Shown here one piece after another: positions 17,220 to 24,993 of a stretch of DNA of 49,517 nucleotides. Source of the stretch: Streptomyces sp. NBRC 110611 (GTDB lineage: Bacteria > Actinomycetota > Actinomycetes > Streptomycetales > Streptomycetaceae); NCBI RefSeq assembly GCF_001590865.1, contig NZ_BBUY01000022.1:1-49517 (forward strand), written 5' to 3'. How positions within the stretch are numbered: the first letter of the stretch is position 1; every line of letters starts with the position of its first letter. Made by a program: the position numbers and the translations under genes. Below the pieces are notes generated by a model that was not told the origin of the DNA, ran no database searches, and saw only the letters and a program-made list of their open reading frames with translations.

Positions 17220-17734
17220 GCGGCAGGCTCGGGCACGGTGAGCTGGGCGGCCTGCGGGTTGGCGAGCAACCACTGGCTCAGCAGGTCGCGCGGCCGGACA
17301 AGGTCCGCGACAGCCTGCGCACTCGGTGAGCGGTCGTCGGCCGGGCAGTGGCGACCATCCTGCGCAGAGGGCACCTCCGTCTCAGCCAGGAGGGCGAAGG
17401 TGCGCTGGATACGGCTGATGAAGTCGGCAACCGGGGCCGGGTGGGCGTGGTGCCGGGCCCAGCGGACGGTCGCGTCGTAGAGGTCTGCCAGCTCCCTGCC
17501 GGACGTGGTCAGGTCCAAGCCGACGCCGGGCCGGACGCGGACGAGGCCGAGGGCGCGTGCCAGGTCGGTTGCCTGGCGAATGTGGTGCGGCGTGCGATCG
17601 GCGAGCGTGCCTGTCAGCCCCCGCGGCGGGATGGGGCCGTTGTCGTCGATCTCCGTGATCAGGCGGATCAGGGTCGGCGAGGACAGCACCGTGCAGGCGT
17701 ACTGGACGTCGGCCGCGTGGGAGGTGGTGGTCAT
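17216..17734 (-). CDS. Winged-helix protein, HxlR-like, 172 aa
   Basis: Probable DNA-binding regulator. The N-terminal 100 aa follow the winged-helix layout: SSPTLIRLITEIDDNGP, then a recognition-helix-like HHIRQATDLARALGLV and a wing-like VRPGVGLDLTTSGREL. The C-terminal part is helical and lacks a known ligand domain. It is coupled on both sides: its ATG overlaps the stop of the upstream HxlR gene and its stop overlaps the MFS start. It most likely regulates this cluster. Assignment to HxlR rather than MarR or PadR is uncertain. Confidence 0.65.
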   Translation of the reverse strand: MTTTSHAADVQYACTVLSSPTLIRLITEIDDNGPIPPRGLTGTLADRTPHHIRQATDLARALGLVRVRPGVGLDLTTSGRELADLYDATVRWARHHAHPAPVADFISRIQRTFALLAETEVPSAQDGRHCPADDRSPSAQAVADLVRPRDLLSQWLLANPQAAQLTVPEPAA

Positions 17735-18582
17735 CGGCGCGGGCCTCCCGCCAGGAGTGCCGCCTTCGGGCGGGCCGGGGTGGCGTGGGAGAACAGGTCA
17801 CGGTGCTGCCACGTCGACGGTGAGGGCTGACCGGTCCTGGCCGATGCCTGCACTGCCGTGGGGGCCGCCAGCCGCGTCGGGTGGCTGACCCACTTCTGCA
17901 CAGTCGGCACGGTGCCCGCTCGGCCCCAGACCGGATGCCGGGCGGCCTGTGCGAGGGGTTGGCCGGCAGACCATGCGGACAGCGCCCCGAAGACGGTGCC
18001 CAGACCATGGCCGGCCGCGGACAGGCGGTAGGGCTGTCCGGTGCCGGCGGTGTCGACCAGGCCGTCGGCTACGAGCTGCCGAAGCGGCGGGTAGACGTTG
18101 GTCCAGTCACAGCCGGGCATGACGATCCTGGCCAGCGCACGGCCGCTCGCCTCCTGACGGGACTTCAGCACCCACAGGATCGCGGCGGCGTGCCGCCGGG
18201 TGAGGAGTGTCAGGCTGTCCTCGATCTGCTCGATCGCGGGCAGCAGCCGCTCCGGCTTCTCCAGATGTTCCTCAGCCCAGGTGGCGATCAGCGGCAGTAC
18301 CTGCAGCAGAGCCGTCCCGCGGTCGGTGTGGCCGTAGGTGACGTGCCGCGGGGTGTGCTCGGTGCGCTGGACGAGGCCGGCGTCGCACAGCCCTCGCAGC
18401 TTGGGATGGAGCTGGCCGCTGTGCAGCCAGGGCATTTTGCCCGCGATTTCGCGATACCGCAGAGGCTGGCCGGAGAGCGCGAGCAGGATCCGCACGTTCC
18501 ATCGCGGAGTGATCATGGCGAGTGCCTCGGTGACCCGGGCGATGTCGGCGTCGGTGTCGGGAGGCAGACCGGTTATGGCCAA
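17731..18582 (-). CDS. Transcription regulator with two HxlR-type winged helices, 283 aa
   Basis: Tandem HxlR domains. The first has ALAMITPRWNVRILLALSG, REIAGKMPWLHSGQLHPKL and RHVTYGHTDRG; the second has RRHAAAILWVLKSRQ, WTNVYPPLRQLVADGLV and YRLSAAG. HxlR proteins usually bind DNA as dimers with one domain per chain, so an internal duplication is unusual. The TTG start lies 8 bases after AGGAG. The Pro/Arg/Ser-rich tail is probably disordered. Coupled translation with the next gene suggests the two act together. Confidence 0.75.
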   Translation of the reverse strand: MAITGLPPDTDADIARVTEALAMITPRWNVRILLALSGQPLRYREIAGKMPWLHSGQLHPKLRGLCDAGLVQRTEHTPRHVTYGHTDRGTALLQVLPLIATWAEEHLEKPERLLPAIEQIEDSLTLLTRRHAAAILWVLKSRQEASGRALARIVMPGCDWTNVYPPLRQLVADGLVDTAGTGQPYRLSAAGHGLGTVFGALSAWSAGQPLAQAARHPVWGRAGTVPTVQKWVSHPTRLAAPTAVQASARTGQPSPSTWQHRDLFSHATPARPKAALLAGGPRR

Positions 18583-18625
18583 GGGAGGAACTCCTGGGTG
18601 AGTGGAGGGGGTGCGCCCGCAGCGG

Positions 18626-19036
18626 TCAGCGGATCGGAGCAGCGCTCGCGGCCGCAACGGCAGGAGAGGGCACGGCTGGCACGGGGGCGGGGGACGACTG
18701 GGGCGAGGAGACGCGTCCGAGGCTCTTCAGAACGGCACAGACGGTCTTGGTCTGGACGTCGCGGACGGCGACCGCTTCGGCGAGCCGACGGGCGCAGTCG
18801 AGGACGTGCGACACCTGGTGGGTGCCGATCTGCCTGTCGGGGTGGACGAGTTGGGCGAGCCGGTCGCGCTGGACGGCGATGCTCCGCTCGGCAACAGCGA
18901 GGCTGTGGTGCATGCCGAGGAGTGCGGCGAGCATGCCGGGCGGTTTGTCCTGGGCGTGGGCTTCGAGGTCGGCGAGCGGGGCGCCGTACAAGTCCTCGAT
19001 CCGAGCAGCGATCTCAGCGGACGACGGGTGGGTCAA
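18626..19036 (-). CDS. Small helical hypothetical protein, 136 aa
   Basis: Unrecognised protein predicted to be mostly alpha-helical (AERSIAVQRDRLAQLV, VLDCARRLAEAVAV) with an Ala/Pro-rich tail. It resembles its two upstream neighbours in composition and in the early helix (IEDLYGAPLADLEA against LLKEIFGVPVAELYE), so the three may be diverged duplicates. The start is uncertain: a TTG 14 bases after the upstream stop is my choice. Confidence 0.5.
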   Translation of the reverse strand: MTHPSSAEIAARIEDLYGAPLADLEAHAQDKPPGMLAALLGMHHSLAVAERSIAVQRDRLAQLVHPDRQIGTHQVSHVLDCARRLAEAVAVRDVQTKTVCAVLKSLGRVSSPQSSPAPVPAVPSPAVAAASAAPIR

Positions 19037-19049
19037 TCGGTGAGGGCTT

Positions 19050-19499
19050 TCATGGTCGGCGGGCCCGGGCCGCCCCGGCACGCTGCGGTGCCGGGGCGGC
19101 GCTGGCAGGGGGCATGGTGGTCGTGGCCTTCTGCTGCGTCAGGCGGGCAGGCCGCGTCTGCTGGCCAGGCGGAGGCATGGTGCGTAGCAGGTCGCCGAGG
19201 GCGGCGCGGTAGCTGTCGCGGGCGTCCAGCGCGGCCTGAAGCCACTGCGCGTCCATCCGCAGCTCATCAGCGGACAGGTCGTCCATGTCGCGCTCGGGCG
19301 TCATCGCCTGGTGTACGCGGTCGCGGATGCGGGCGACCTGTTCCTCGGCCAGGGCCAGGAACGAGCGCAACTCCAGCGCACGGTTCACCGCGCGGGACGT
19401 GTCCGGGCCTGTGGCGGTCTCGTACAGCTCGGCGACGGGGACGCCGAAGATCTCCTTTAGGAGGCCGTCCGCAGTACAGGGCTTGTCGCGGACGCTCAC
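19050..19499 (-). CDS. Small helical hypothetical protein, 149 aa
   Basis: Helix-rich, probably coiled-coil protein (SFLALAEEQVARIRDRV, WLQAALDARDSYRAALGDLL) with a Gln/Pro/Ala/Arg tail. The opening helix resembles that of the next gene. The GTG start overlaps the upstream stop (GTGA). No domain is recognised. Such short Streptomyces element proteins often come in variable sets. Confidence 0.6.
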   Translation of the reverse strand: MSVRDKPCTADGLLKEIFGVPVAELYETATGPDTSRAVNRALELRSFLALAEEQVARIRDRVHQAMTPERDMDDLSADELRMDAQWLQAALDARDSYRAALGDLLRTMPPPGQQTRPARLTQQKATTTMPPASAAPAPQRAGAARARRP

Positions 19500-19957
19500 C
19501 GCAGGGCTCCTCGGCCTCTTGCGGGGGCCATCCCGGGTCGGGCCGGCGCGCTGGTGGGTACGGCCGGGCCCTTTCGGGATCCGCGGCTGAGGCGGGCCAG
19601 TCGCTCGGCGGCGAGGCCCTGCTTGCCGGGAGCGTCGGGGTCGAGCAGCCAGCGCACGACCATGGCCCGCCCGTCACGAGCGGTGACAGCAGAGGTGACG
19701 CGGTGGGCAAGCGCCCTCGTCTGGTCGTCGACCTCGCTGGGCCGTGTCTCAAGCGCGCCGAGGAGGCGGTCCTCTGCGCGCTCAAGTGCTGCCTGGGACT
19801 CGGTGAGGAGCCCGTGCCACTTCACGACGTCGGTGGCCTCGGGGTTCGCGTCCGGCGCCGCCGCGACCGCTGCGGTCAGTTCGTCCATGCTCATGGCGTA
19901 CCGGCACTCGATCTGCTCGGTGAGCACGCCCACGACATCCTCTATGCCGTCGGACAC
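19496..19957 (-). CDS. Small helical hypothetical protein, 153 aa
   Basis: Alpha-helical protein with a central coiled-coil-like segment (ESQAALERAEDRLLGALE) and VTARDGRAMVVRWLLD, followed by a basic Pro/Ala tail. First gene of the coupled trio 19957-18626. AAGGAG lies 8 bases before the GTG start. Function unknown. Confidence 0.6.
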   Translation of the reverse strand: MSDGIEDVVGVLTEQIECRYAMSMDELTAAVAAAPDANPEATDVVKWHGLLTESQAALERAEDRLLGALETRPSEVDDQTRALAHRVTSAVTARDGRAMVVRWLLDPDAPGKQGLAAERLARLSRGSRKGPAVPTSAPARPGMAPARGRGALR

Positions 19958-20013
19958 AGCAAACTCCTTTCACATCCAGGGCAATGCGATCGGCGATAAA
20001 GCCAGGGCCCGGT

Positions 20014-20042
20014 GCCGGGGCGGGAGGAATTCCCGCCCCGGC
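20014..20042 (-). terminator. Perfect hairpin terminator after the SH3 gene
   Basis: GCCGGGGCGGGA and TCCCGCCCCGGC form a 12-bp stem with a 5-base loop, 9 bases beyond the stop of the minus-strand SH3 gene. It separates that gene from the helical trio. Confidence 0.8.
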
Positions 20043-20050
20043 GGCCTGGG

Positions 20051-20395
20051 TCAGTGCAGGCAGGTGTAGACCGTGGGGTAGACGTAGGTACCGGAAACCC
20101 AGCCGGTCACACCGGTCGACTTGTCCGTGATGTAGACCCACGAGCCGGTCTTGGTCGTCTTGTGGACCGTGAACTTGTGGCCCTTGTAGAGAACGCCGAG
20201 GGCCGTCGAATTCGACGATGCCTTCGAGCGGATAGTCACCGCGCTGGTGTGGACCTCGTACGGGCCGACCTTGTCGCACTCGCCATAGGCGACAGCGGCC
20301 GTCTGGGGCGCGGCGGTTGCTGCCGGGGCGGTGACGACGGGGAGGGCAATGGCAGCGGCTACGGCTGCAGCGGCGGCGATGCGGGAAAGGCGCAA
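20051..20395 (-). CDS. Secreted SH3-domain protein, 114 aa
   Basis: Signal peptide (LRLSRIAAAAAVAAAIALPV, cleavage near TAAP) followed by one bacterial SH3 domain: VTIRSKASSNSTALGVLYKG, then FTVHKTTKTGSWVYITD and TGWVSGTYVY. Three Cys in the mature part could form a disulfide. The TTG start lies 8 bases after GGAG; the open frame extends upstream but the signal peptide fixes the start here. Bacterial SH3 domains commonly bind cell-wall peptides. It is a tandem paralog of the next gene upstream. Confidence 0.8.
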   Translation of the reverse strand: MRLSRIAAAAAVAAAIALPVVTAPAATAAPQTAAVAYGECDKVGPYEVHTSAVTIRSKASSNSTALGVLYKGHKFTVHKTTKTGSWVYITDKSTGVTGWVSGTYVYPTVYTCLH

Positions 20396-20471
20396 GAGAA
20401 ATTCTCCAAGAAGTGGGGATGCGGGGGAAATGCAGTCAGGGCTGCGGTGTGGGGGGGGCGAGCTGAGGGCT

Positions 20472-20798
20472 TTACGGCTCGCGGTAGACATAGTTGCCGG
20501 AGACCCAGCCGGTAACGCCGGTCGACTCGTCCGTGATGTAGACCCAGAAGGCGGCCTTCGCCGTCTTGTGGACCGTGAACGTGTGGCCGCGATAGAGGAC
20601 GCCCACAGCGGTGGAATTCACGTCCGGCTTGGCGTAGATGACCACCGCCTGTGTATGAACCTTCCACGGACCGGGCTTGTGCCATTCACTGGTCACCGGT
20701 GAAGACGCCGGCGCAGCCGTCGCCGACGGGGCACCTATCACGGGAAGGGCCAGTGCGCCGAGGACGGCGGCGGATATGGCGATTTGGGAAGAGCGCAT
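20472..20798 (-). CDS. Secreted SH3-domain protein, 108 aa
   Basis: Signal peptide (MRSSQIAISAAVLGALALPV, then an ATAAPA cleavage region) plus a single bacterial SH3 domain with FTVHKTAKAAFWVYITDEST and GVTGWVSGNYVY. It is clearly duplicated from or into the downstream gene, which shares HKT-K and WVYITD-STGVTGWVSG-YVY. A strong AAGGAGG precedes the ATG. About 80-125 bases upstream is copy 1 of the TTGGCCAA element, suggesting special regulation. It may act at the cell wall during transfer; this is inference. Confidence 0.85.
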   Translation of the reverse strand: MRSSQIAISAAVLGALALPVIGAPSATAAPASSPVTSEWHKPGPWKVHTQAVVIYAKPDVNSTAVGVLYRGHTFTVHKTAKAAFWVYITDESTGVTGWVSGNYVYREP

Positions 20799-20875
20799 GC
20801 GGAATAAACCTCCTTACAGGAAAAGGGAATGCGTGGAGAGGCGGCCGAGGTGTCGTCCCGGCGGCTGTTAAAGAG

Positions 20876-20924
20876 TCCGGAGAATCGCCTGTTTGGCCAA
20901 ACGCCGATCGTCGCCTATATTTCG
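20876..20924 (-). promoter_or_regulatory. TTGGCCAA element, copy 1
   Basis: Read on the minus strand this 49-bp stretch matches 42687-42735 at 42 of 49 positions without gaps. It starts CGAAATATAG and contains the palindrome GTTTGGCCAAAC. It lies 78 bases upstream of the SH3 gene start, in the same orientation to its gene as copy 2. A palindrome beside an AT-rich block suggests an operator at a promoter. Confidence 0.7.
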
Positions 20925-20946
20925 CCGCGCAAGACGGCCGTGATAC

Positions 20947-21696
20947 TCAGCGGCCTCGGCCCGGCAGGCGCGAAGCAGGGGCCTTCGGCTTGGGGACGGG
21001 ACAGGTGAATGACGCGGCTGGCCTGACAGGCGGTAGCGGGTTGGTATTGCCGCTGAGCCGGTCGTCGCACCATTGGAGGGCTTCTGTGGCCGTGGCGAAG
21101 CCGCCCTCGCGCAGGGTGTAGGTCCACGTGTCGGTGTCCAACTCCAGCGCCATCACGCGAAAGGGAGACGGGGCCCGCTCGTCCAGGGCACGCAGCGCTA
21201 CGAGGATGACCATGTCGTTCGGGTCGTCGTGGGTGTAGCTGTAGCCGAGCGCGTAGTGGTCTCCGTCCCCGGCCAGACGTCGCTCCAGTGCCAGTGTCAC
21301 CTCGTCCGCCGGCGCGGGGCCCAGCCCCTCAGTGAGTCCGATGGCCTCCAGTGGGCAGCCGCGGTGGATCAGCCAGGACTGTGCCATGGCTGGTAGCGGC
21401 AGAATGGCGTGCTCGAAACGGAACGTCCGTTCCTCCATGTCCCGCTGGAGGTACAGGGCGGCGAACTGCGATACGCCAGAGTGGTCGTAGGTGGCTGTGC
21501 TGTCGTGCAGGACGTAGAAACTGTGGACGCCGTCAGCGGTGTGGTGCTCGGCAAGCGGCACGAGCTGATCCTCGATCACGCCGATTGCATAGAAGAACGC
21601 GTCGGCGGTCTTCTCGTCTGCCTCGAAGCCGTCCAGCCGGACATCGAGTTCGGGCATGCGCCCGGTGGCCGCAGGGGCCGGTTCGGTAGAGGGCAT
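20947..21696 (-). CDS. Hypothetical protein, 249 aa
   Basis: Soluble acidic protein of unknown function, alpha/beta by appearance. Recognisable blocks are FFYAIGVIEDQLVPLAEHH, DHSGVSQFAALYLQRDM and HYALGYSYTHDDPNDMVILV, and the C-terminal third reads WTYTLREGGFATATEALQWC. I do not know the family. The ATG start follows AAAGG; the frame is open another 39 codons upstream, but that part is low-complexity Arg/Pro. It is the last gene of a cluster with the 21725 and 22440 genes. Confidence 0.6.
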   Translation of the reverse strand: MPSTEPAPAATGRMPELDVRLDGFEADEKTADAFFYAIGVIEDQLVPLAEHHTADGVHSFYVLHDSTATYDHSGVSQFAALYLQRDMEERTFRFEHAILPLPAMAQSWLIHRGCPLEAIGLTEGLGPAPADEVTLALERRLAGDGDHYALGYSYTHDDPNDMVILVALRALDERAPSPFRVMALELDTDTWTYTLREGGFATATEALQWCDDRLSGNTNPLPPVRPAASFTCPVPKPKAPASRLPGRGR

Positions 21697-21724
21697 AGAG
21701 CCTTTCGAGGGGATTCGGCGCAGG

Positions 21725-22426
21725 TCAGCGACAGTGTGCTGGGGCGGACGGCCATGCTCCCGGCCGGCCCACCGCCTTCGGCACCTGAGTCGTTTTGGGG
21801 CGGCGGGCAGCAAGCAGCGCGGCGCGACCGGCTTGAGTCAGGGCGACGGGCTGGCCGCCGTGGACGGGCTGGCCGGTGTCTCTAGAAGCGAGACCGGCGG
21901 ATTCGAGCCGGTGCAGATCCGCGTACGCAATGCGGGTGCCGGAGGCGGTGGCCACCGACATCCGGCCGGTCAGGAGGTGTTCGTGGAGCTTGGCGCCGCC
22001 GGCAATGGCGAGCAGCGCCGCCTGGTCGGCAGCCGAAATCGCCTCTCCCCCGGCCGCAGGTGCCGTGCGGGCTGCGGTCTCGATCGACTCCAGGGCGGCG
22101 ATCACCCGTCGCGCGACGGCGTCGCGCTCGCTGGCAGCCTCCTCCAACTGGTCCACCGTGCGGTCGATCCGCTCCAACAGGGCGCCATCGACAGGGAACT
22201 CACCGCTGGCCAGGCGGTGGAGGAGGGTGCGGTAGAACGTCACCCCGGTTTCGGCCCGGGCCAGCTCGCGGTGCAGATCGACCAGCTGGGCGTGCGGTTC
22301 TTCGAGGACGCCACGGTCTCGGTGGGCCCACAGGGTGTCGACGTCGTGGCCGGTGACGGCCTCGATGCGGTGGTCGAGCGGGGAAACTTCACGCCGAGCT
22401 GCTGCCGGCGCGGGATCAGGAGGCAT
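21725..22426 (-). CDS. Hypothetical helical protein, 233 aa
   Basis: Predicted mostly alpha-helical, with long charged helices (VDLHRELARAETGVTFYRTL, ERIDRTVDQLEEAASERDAV). The C-terminal part (AYADLHRLESAGLAS, then VALTQAGRAALLAAR) resembles a winged-helix end of MarR/PadR type, so DNA binding is possible. GAGGAG precedes the ATG by 9 bases. It follows the ParE-like gene by 13 bases. No family name can be given. Confidence 0.6.
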   Translation of the reverse strand: MPPDPAPAAARREVSPLDHRIEAVTGHDVDTLWAHRDRGVLEEPHAQLVDLHRELARAETGVTFYRTLLHRLASGEFPVDGALLERIDRTVDQLEEAASERDAVARRVIAALESIETAARTAPAAGGEAISAADQAALLAIAGGAKLHEHLLTGRMSVATASGTRIAYADLHRLESAGLASRDTGQPVHGGQPVALTQAGRAALLAARRPKTTQVPKAVGRPGAWPSAPAHCR

Positions 22427-22439
22427 AGGCGCGTACTCC

Positions 22440-22919
22440 TCAGCGGGCTTGGTGGTACGAGGGGCTCTGCGCCGCACGGGGCAGGCCCGGCATCGCGGAG
22501 GGCGACGGGCCCGGTCTCGGCACTGGAGTGCGGGTGATGAGCTGGGGGGACCTGGAGCGGGCTGCGTGGGTGCGGGCGCTGAGCGGTCGGCGGGCCATCC
22601 CCAAGCGACGTCCGACGGTGTCGTAGACGTCGTTGCCGGCCCGCGGCCGGACCGCGACGACGTGGATCTCCCGGCGGTACGCGGACGTTTCGGGTGCGGG
22701 GCGCACGCCGTAGACGACACGCCACTCCTTGCGGCGGTCCACGAGCAACTTGCGGTACCCCGCCAGGTCGCCGGTGAGTTTGAGCCCGAACCGCTCGGCG
22801 TTCACCACATCCTGCAAGTAGGCGAGGGTGAGGTCACGGATGTCGCTGGGGGCCTGGAGGAGGTCGGTGAGGGCGCGGGGGTCGAAGCTGAGGCCGAAGG
22901 CCGGCTGCCCCGTCCTCAT
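22440..22919 (-). CDS. ParE/RelE-fold protein, toxin-like, 159 aa
   Basis: Residues 30-105 match the RelE/ParE layout: an early helix pair (SDIRDLTLAYLQDVV), then LTGDLAGYRKLLVD, KEWRVVYGVR, and IHVVAVRPRAGNDVYDTVGRRL as the last strand and helix. RelE-type proteins cut ribosome-bound mRNA and ParE-type proteins poison gyrase; which applies is not clear. A Pro/Ser/Arg tail of about 50 aa is unusual. The ATG overlaps the stop of the DUF4913 gene. No classical antitoxin sits beside it; the helical proteins up- or downstream are candidates. Confidence 0.7.
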   Translation of the reverse strand: MRTGQPAFGLSFDPRALTDLLQAPSDIRDLTLAYLQDVVNAERFGLKLTGDLAGYRKLLVDRRKEWRVVYGVRPAPETSAYRREIHVVAVRPRAGNDVYDTVGRRLGMARRPLSARTHAARSRSPQLITRTPVPRPGPSPSAMPGLPRAAQSPSYHQAR

Positions 22920-23575
22920 GACGTCGGCTCGCCCGGCTTGTCAGGTTCGGACGCTCCAGGTTCCGCCGTTTTCGCCTGCTCCGTGCGGGCCGAGGGCGGC
23001 GGGCCGGGAAGGATGCGGTGCGCGGGACGGTCCGGGGAGGTCATGCACGCCAACAGCGGGCCGCCCGGCGCGCGCACCGCCGCGACGGCGTGGGTGAGAA
23101 AGTCGCGGTGCCACACGAACACACCGCTCAAACCGGCCTCGGGGTCCTTGTGCTGCTGGTAGGCGAGCCACAGGGCGTGGAGCCAGGCGACGACATCGTC
23201 GTGCTCCTGCCACTGCAGGCACCAAGGCGCTGCCGTGGTGACCTCCGCCCCATAGGTGGGGAGGAGGAAATCGTCGACCCAGTCCGACAAGGCGTCGATT
23301 TCGTCCTCATACTCCTCGCCTTCGAGTTCCAGGATCGGGCGCGGCTCCGGCGGAGCGGCCGGGCCCGGCCCGCCGAGCCCTGGCATGCCGAACGCCGCGA
23401 ACGGCGAGGAGCCGCCGGGGGCAGGGGCGGAGGCGAGGTGGTCGAGCTGCTGGGCCTGCTGCGCCGACTGCTCCATCAGCCGCCGCACACTCGCCTCGAT
23501 TCCCTCAAGATGAGGGTCCGGCACACGAACCGGCTCCAACGCCCCATCGGCCGGAGGTTCTACGGATTCAGGCAT
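22916..23575 (-). CDS. DUF4913 protein, 219 aa
   Basis: The core at about residues 88-185 fits DUF4913: ALSDWVDDFLLPTYG, then WCLQWQEHDDVVAWLHALWLA, GLSGVFVWHRDFLTHAV and a GGPLLAC ending, with the conserved Trp/His spread of that family. The N-terminal 85 aa contain a helix rich in Gln (LMEQSAQQAQQLDHLA) and a Gly/Pro linker; the C-terminus is disordered. DUF4913 genes are common in actinobacterial plasmids and ICEs near the transfer genes. AGGAGG precedes the ATG by 12 bases. Confidence 0.75.
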   Translation of the reverse strand: MPESVEPPADGALEPVRVPDPHLEGIEASVRRLMEQSAQQAQQLDHLASAPAPGGSSPFAAFGMPGLGGPGPAAPPEPRPILELEGEEYEDEIDALSDWVDDFLLPTYGAEVTTAAPWCLQWQEHDDVVAWLHALWLAYQQHKDPEAGLSGVFVWHRDFLTHAVAAVRAPGGPLLACMTSPDRPAHRILPGPPPSARTEQAKTAEPGASEPDKPGEPTS

Positions 23576-23728
23576 GGAAAGACTGGCCTCCTAAGAGCCA
23601 TAAATAACGGTGAAGCAGAAGCGCCGCGGAACGGACCGATCTCGCGTGAGGAATTTCCTCGACGCACCCAAGGCGCCGCACGCAGTCCGTGCTCCCGAGT
23701 ACCCGATGGAAACTGGGAAGTTGGGGTC

Positions 23729-24565
23729 TCAGGTCGCGAGGACCATGTCCTCCTGGCCGAGGGTTTGACGGACGGTCTCCGTGAGCCGGTCGGCCGCGAT
23801 AGAGGCGTAGTGCTCCGTCTTCTCCACGCCGACGAAATCGCGGCCCTCCAGCAGGGCAGCGACGCCGGTAGAGCCAGAGCCGCAAGTGAAGTCGAGCACA
23901 GTGCCGCCCTCGGGGCAGATCTTCACCAATTCACGCATGACCGAGACAGGCTTCTGAGTGATGTGCTGCCGACTCTTTCCGGACGGCTGGGAAGCGCTGT
24001 ACAGGCCCGGCAGGTAGACCGGATTGCGGGAGCCATCAATCGGGCCCTTCGAACCCCAGATAATGAACTCACAGTTCTGGGTGAAACGCCCCCGCTGGGG
24101 CCGCGCCTGGGGCTTGTGCCAGGCGAGCACGCCGCGCCACAGCCAGCCGGCGGCCTGGAGAGCGTCCGTGGTCGTCGGCATCTGGCGCCAGTCAGTGAAA
24201 AGCAGCGCCGTGCCGCCGGTCTTCGTGAGCCGGTGGGCCTCGGTCATGATCTGCGTCAGCCAGAACGAATACGACCGCTGGTCCATATTTTCGCCGGTGA
24301 AGTCGGCCAGACCGTGGCCGGCGTCGGCAGAGGTGTATTTCTGCTTCGCGCTGCGCGAGGTGCGCTCCTTCGCGGTCCTGCCCCCCGAGTTGTACGGCGG
24401 GTCAGTGATCACGGAATCGACACAATCGTCCGGCAGGCCAGCGAGAACGCTGAGGGCATCGCCCTGGTGCAGGGAAAAAGGCAAAGAGGTACCCCGATTC
24501 GGGTGTGAACGTGCGGAATGAATAGCCCGTCGCACATGCGAGTCCCTGGGGCCGGAATTGGGCAT
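23729..24565 (-). CDS. DNA methyltransferase, N6-adenine/N4-cytosine type, 278 aa
   Basis: SAM-dependent DNA amino-methyltransferase. Catalytic motif IV is DPPY (55-58, in VITDPPYNSGG), and the SAM-binding motif I comes later, DFTCGSGSTG (225-234). This motif order marks the beta class. AGWLWRGVLAWHKP and QKPVSVMRELV also fit. No restriction enzyme is adjacent, so it is probably an orphan methylase protecting the element or changing its regulation. The start is uncertain: an ATG at 24565, a GTG at 24535 after AGGGA, or a TTG at 24640. It diverges from the conjugation operon. Confidence 0.85.
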   Translation of the reverse strand: MPNSGPRDSHVRRAIHSARSHPNRGTSLPFSLHQGDALSVLAGLPDDCVDSVITDPPYNSGGRTAKERTSRSAKQKYTSADAGHGLADFTGENMDQRSYSFWLTQIMTEAHRLTKTGGTALLFTDWRQMPTTTDALQAAGWLWRGVLAWHKPQARPQRGRFTQNCEFIIWGSKGPIDGSRNPVYLPGLYSASQPSGKSRQHITQKPVSVMRELVKICPEGGTVLDFTCGSGSTGVAALLEGRDFVGVEKTEHYASIAADRLTETVRQTLGQEDMVLAT

Positions 24566-24930
24566 GCAGAAGCCCAGGGCCGCAGACCAGGGAGGGCGAG
24601 GGAGTCCCAAAACTGTAGAGGCGATTTGGCGGTTGCCCAAGAAGTGCCGTGCTGAGGGGTCGCATTCCGGCCCCTCACGTCAGCTTTTTGGTCAGCCGCC
24701 AATCTGGACCTACTGTTTTTGAACCGCCCGGCGCACACCGCCGCTGGCCAGTTCCCACCCTGCCTCGCGGAGGTCCCCCTGCCCCGGCACACCTAGCCCA
24801 CCCTGGCCCGCCTGGCGAGCGGCAACTCGCCTGCGCCGACCAGCACCTTGATTGCCCACCCCGGCCACCGCGCCCTTCCACCACGCCACGCGTACGCGGC
24901 ACGCCGGACCCGCACCCGAAGGACACACTC
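24566..24930. other. Divergent control region between methylase and conjugation operon
   Basis: About 365 bases without a convincing gene between two divergent transcription units, so both promoters should be here. TGAGGGG (24653-24659) and CCCCTCA (24671-24677) form an inverted repeat followed by a short T-run. I cannot assign -35/-10 boxes with confidence. Confidence 0.5.
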
Positions 24931-24993
24931 ATGACCTCTCGTTACCCGCCCCTGCCCAAAACCGGTGACCTGCGAGCGGGCCGCATCGGTTGA
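24931..24993 (+). CDS. 20-aa leader peptide overlapping the NlpC/P60 gene
   Basis: An ATG preceded by GAAGGA at a spacing of 7 opens a 20-codon frame rich in Pro, Arg and Gly (begins MTSRYPPLPK). Its TGA lies in a TTGA overlap with the next gene's start. The next gene has no ribosome site of its own, so this short frame probably delivers ribosomes to it. Confidence 0.5.
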   Translation: MTSRYPPLPKTGDLRAGRIG

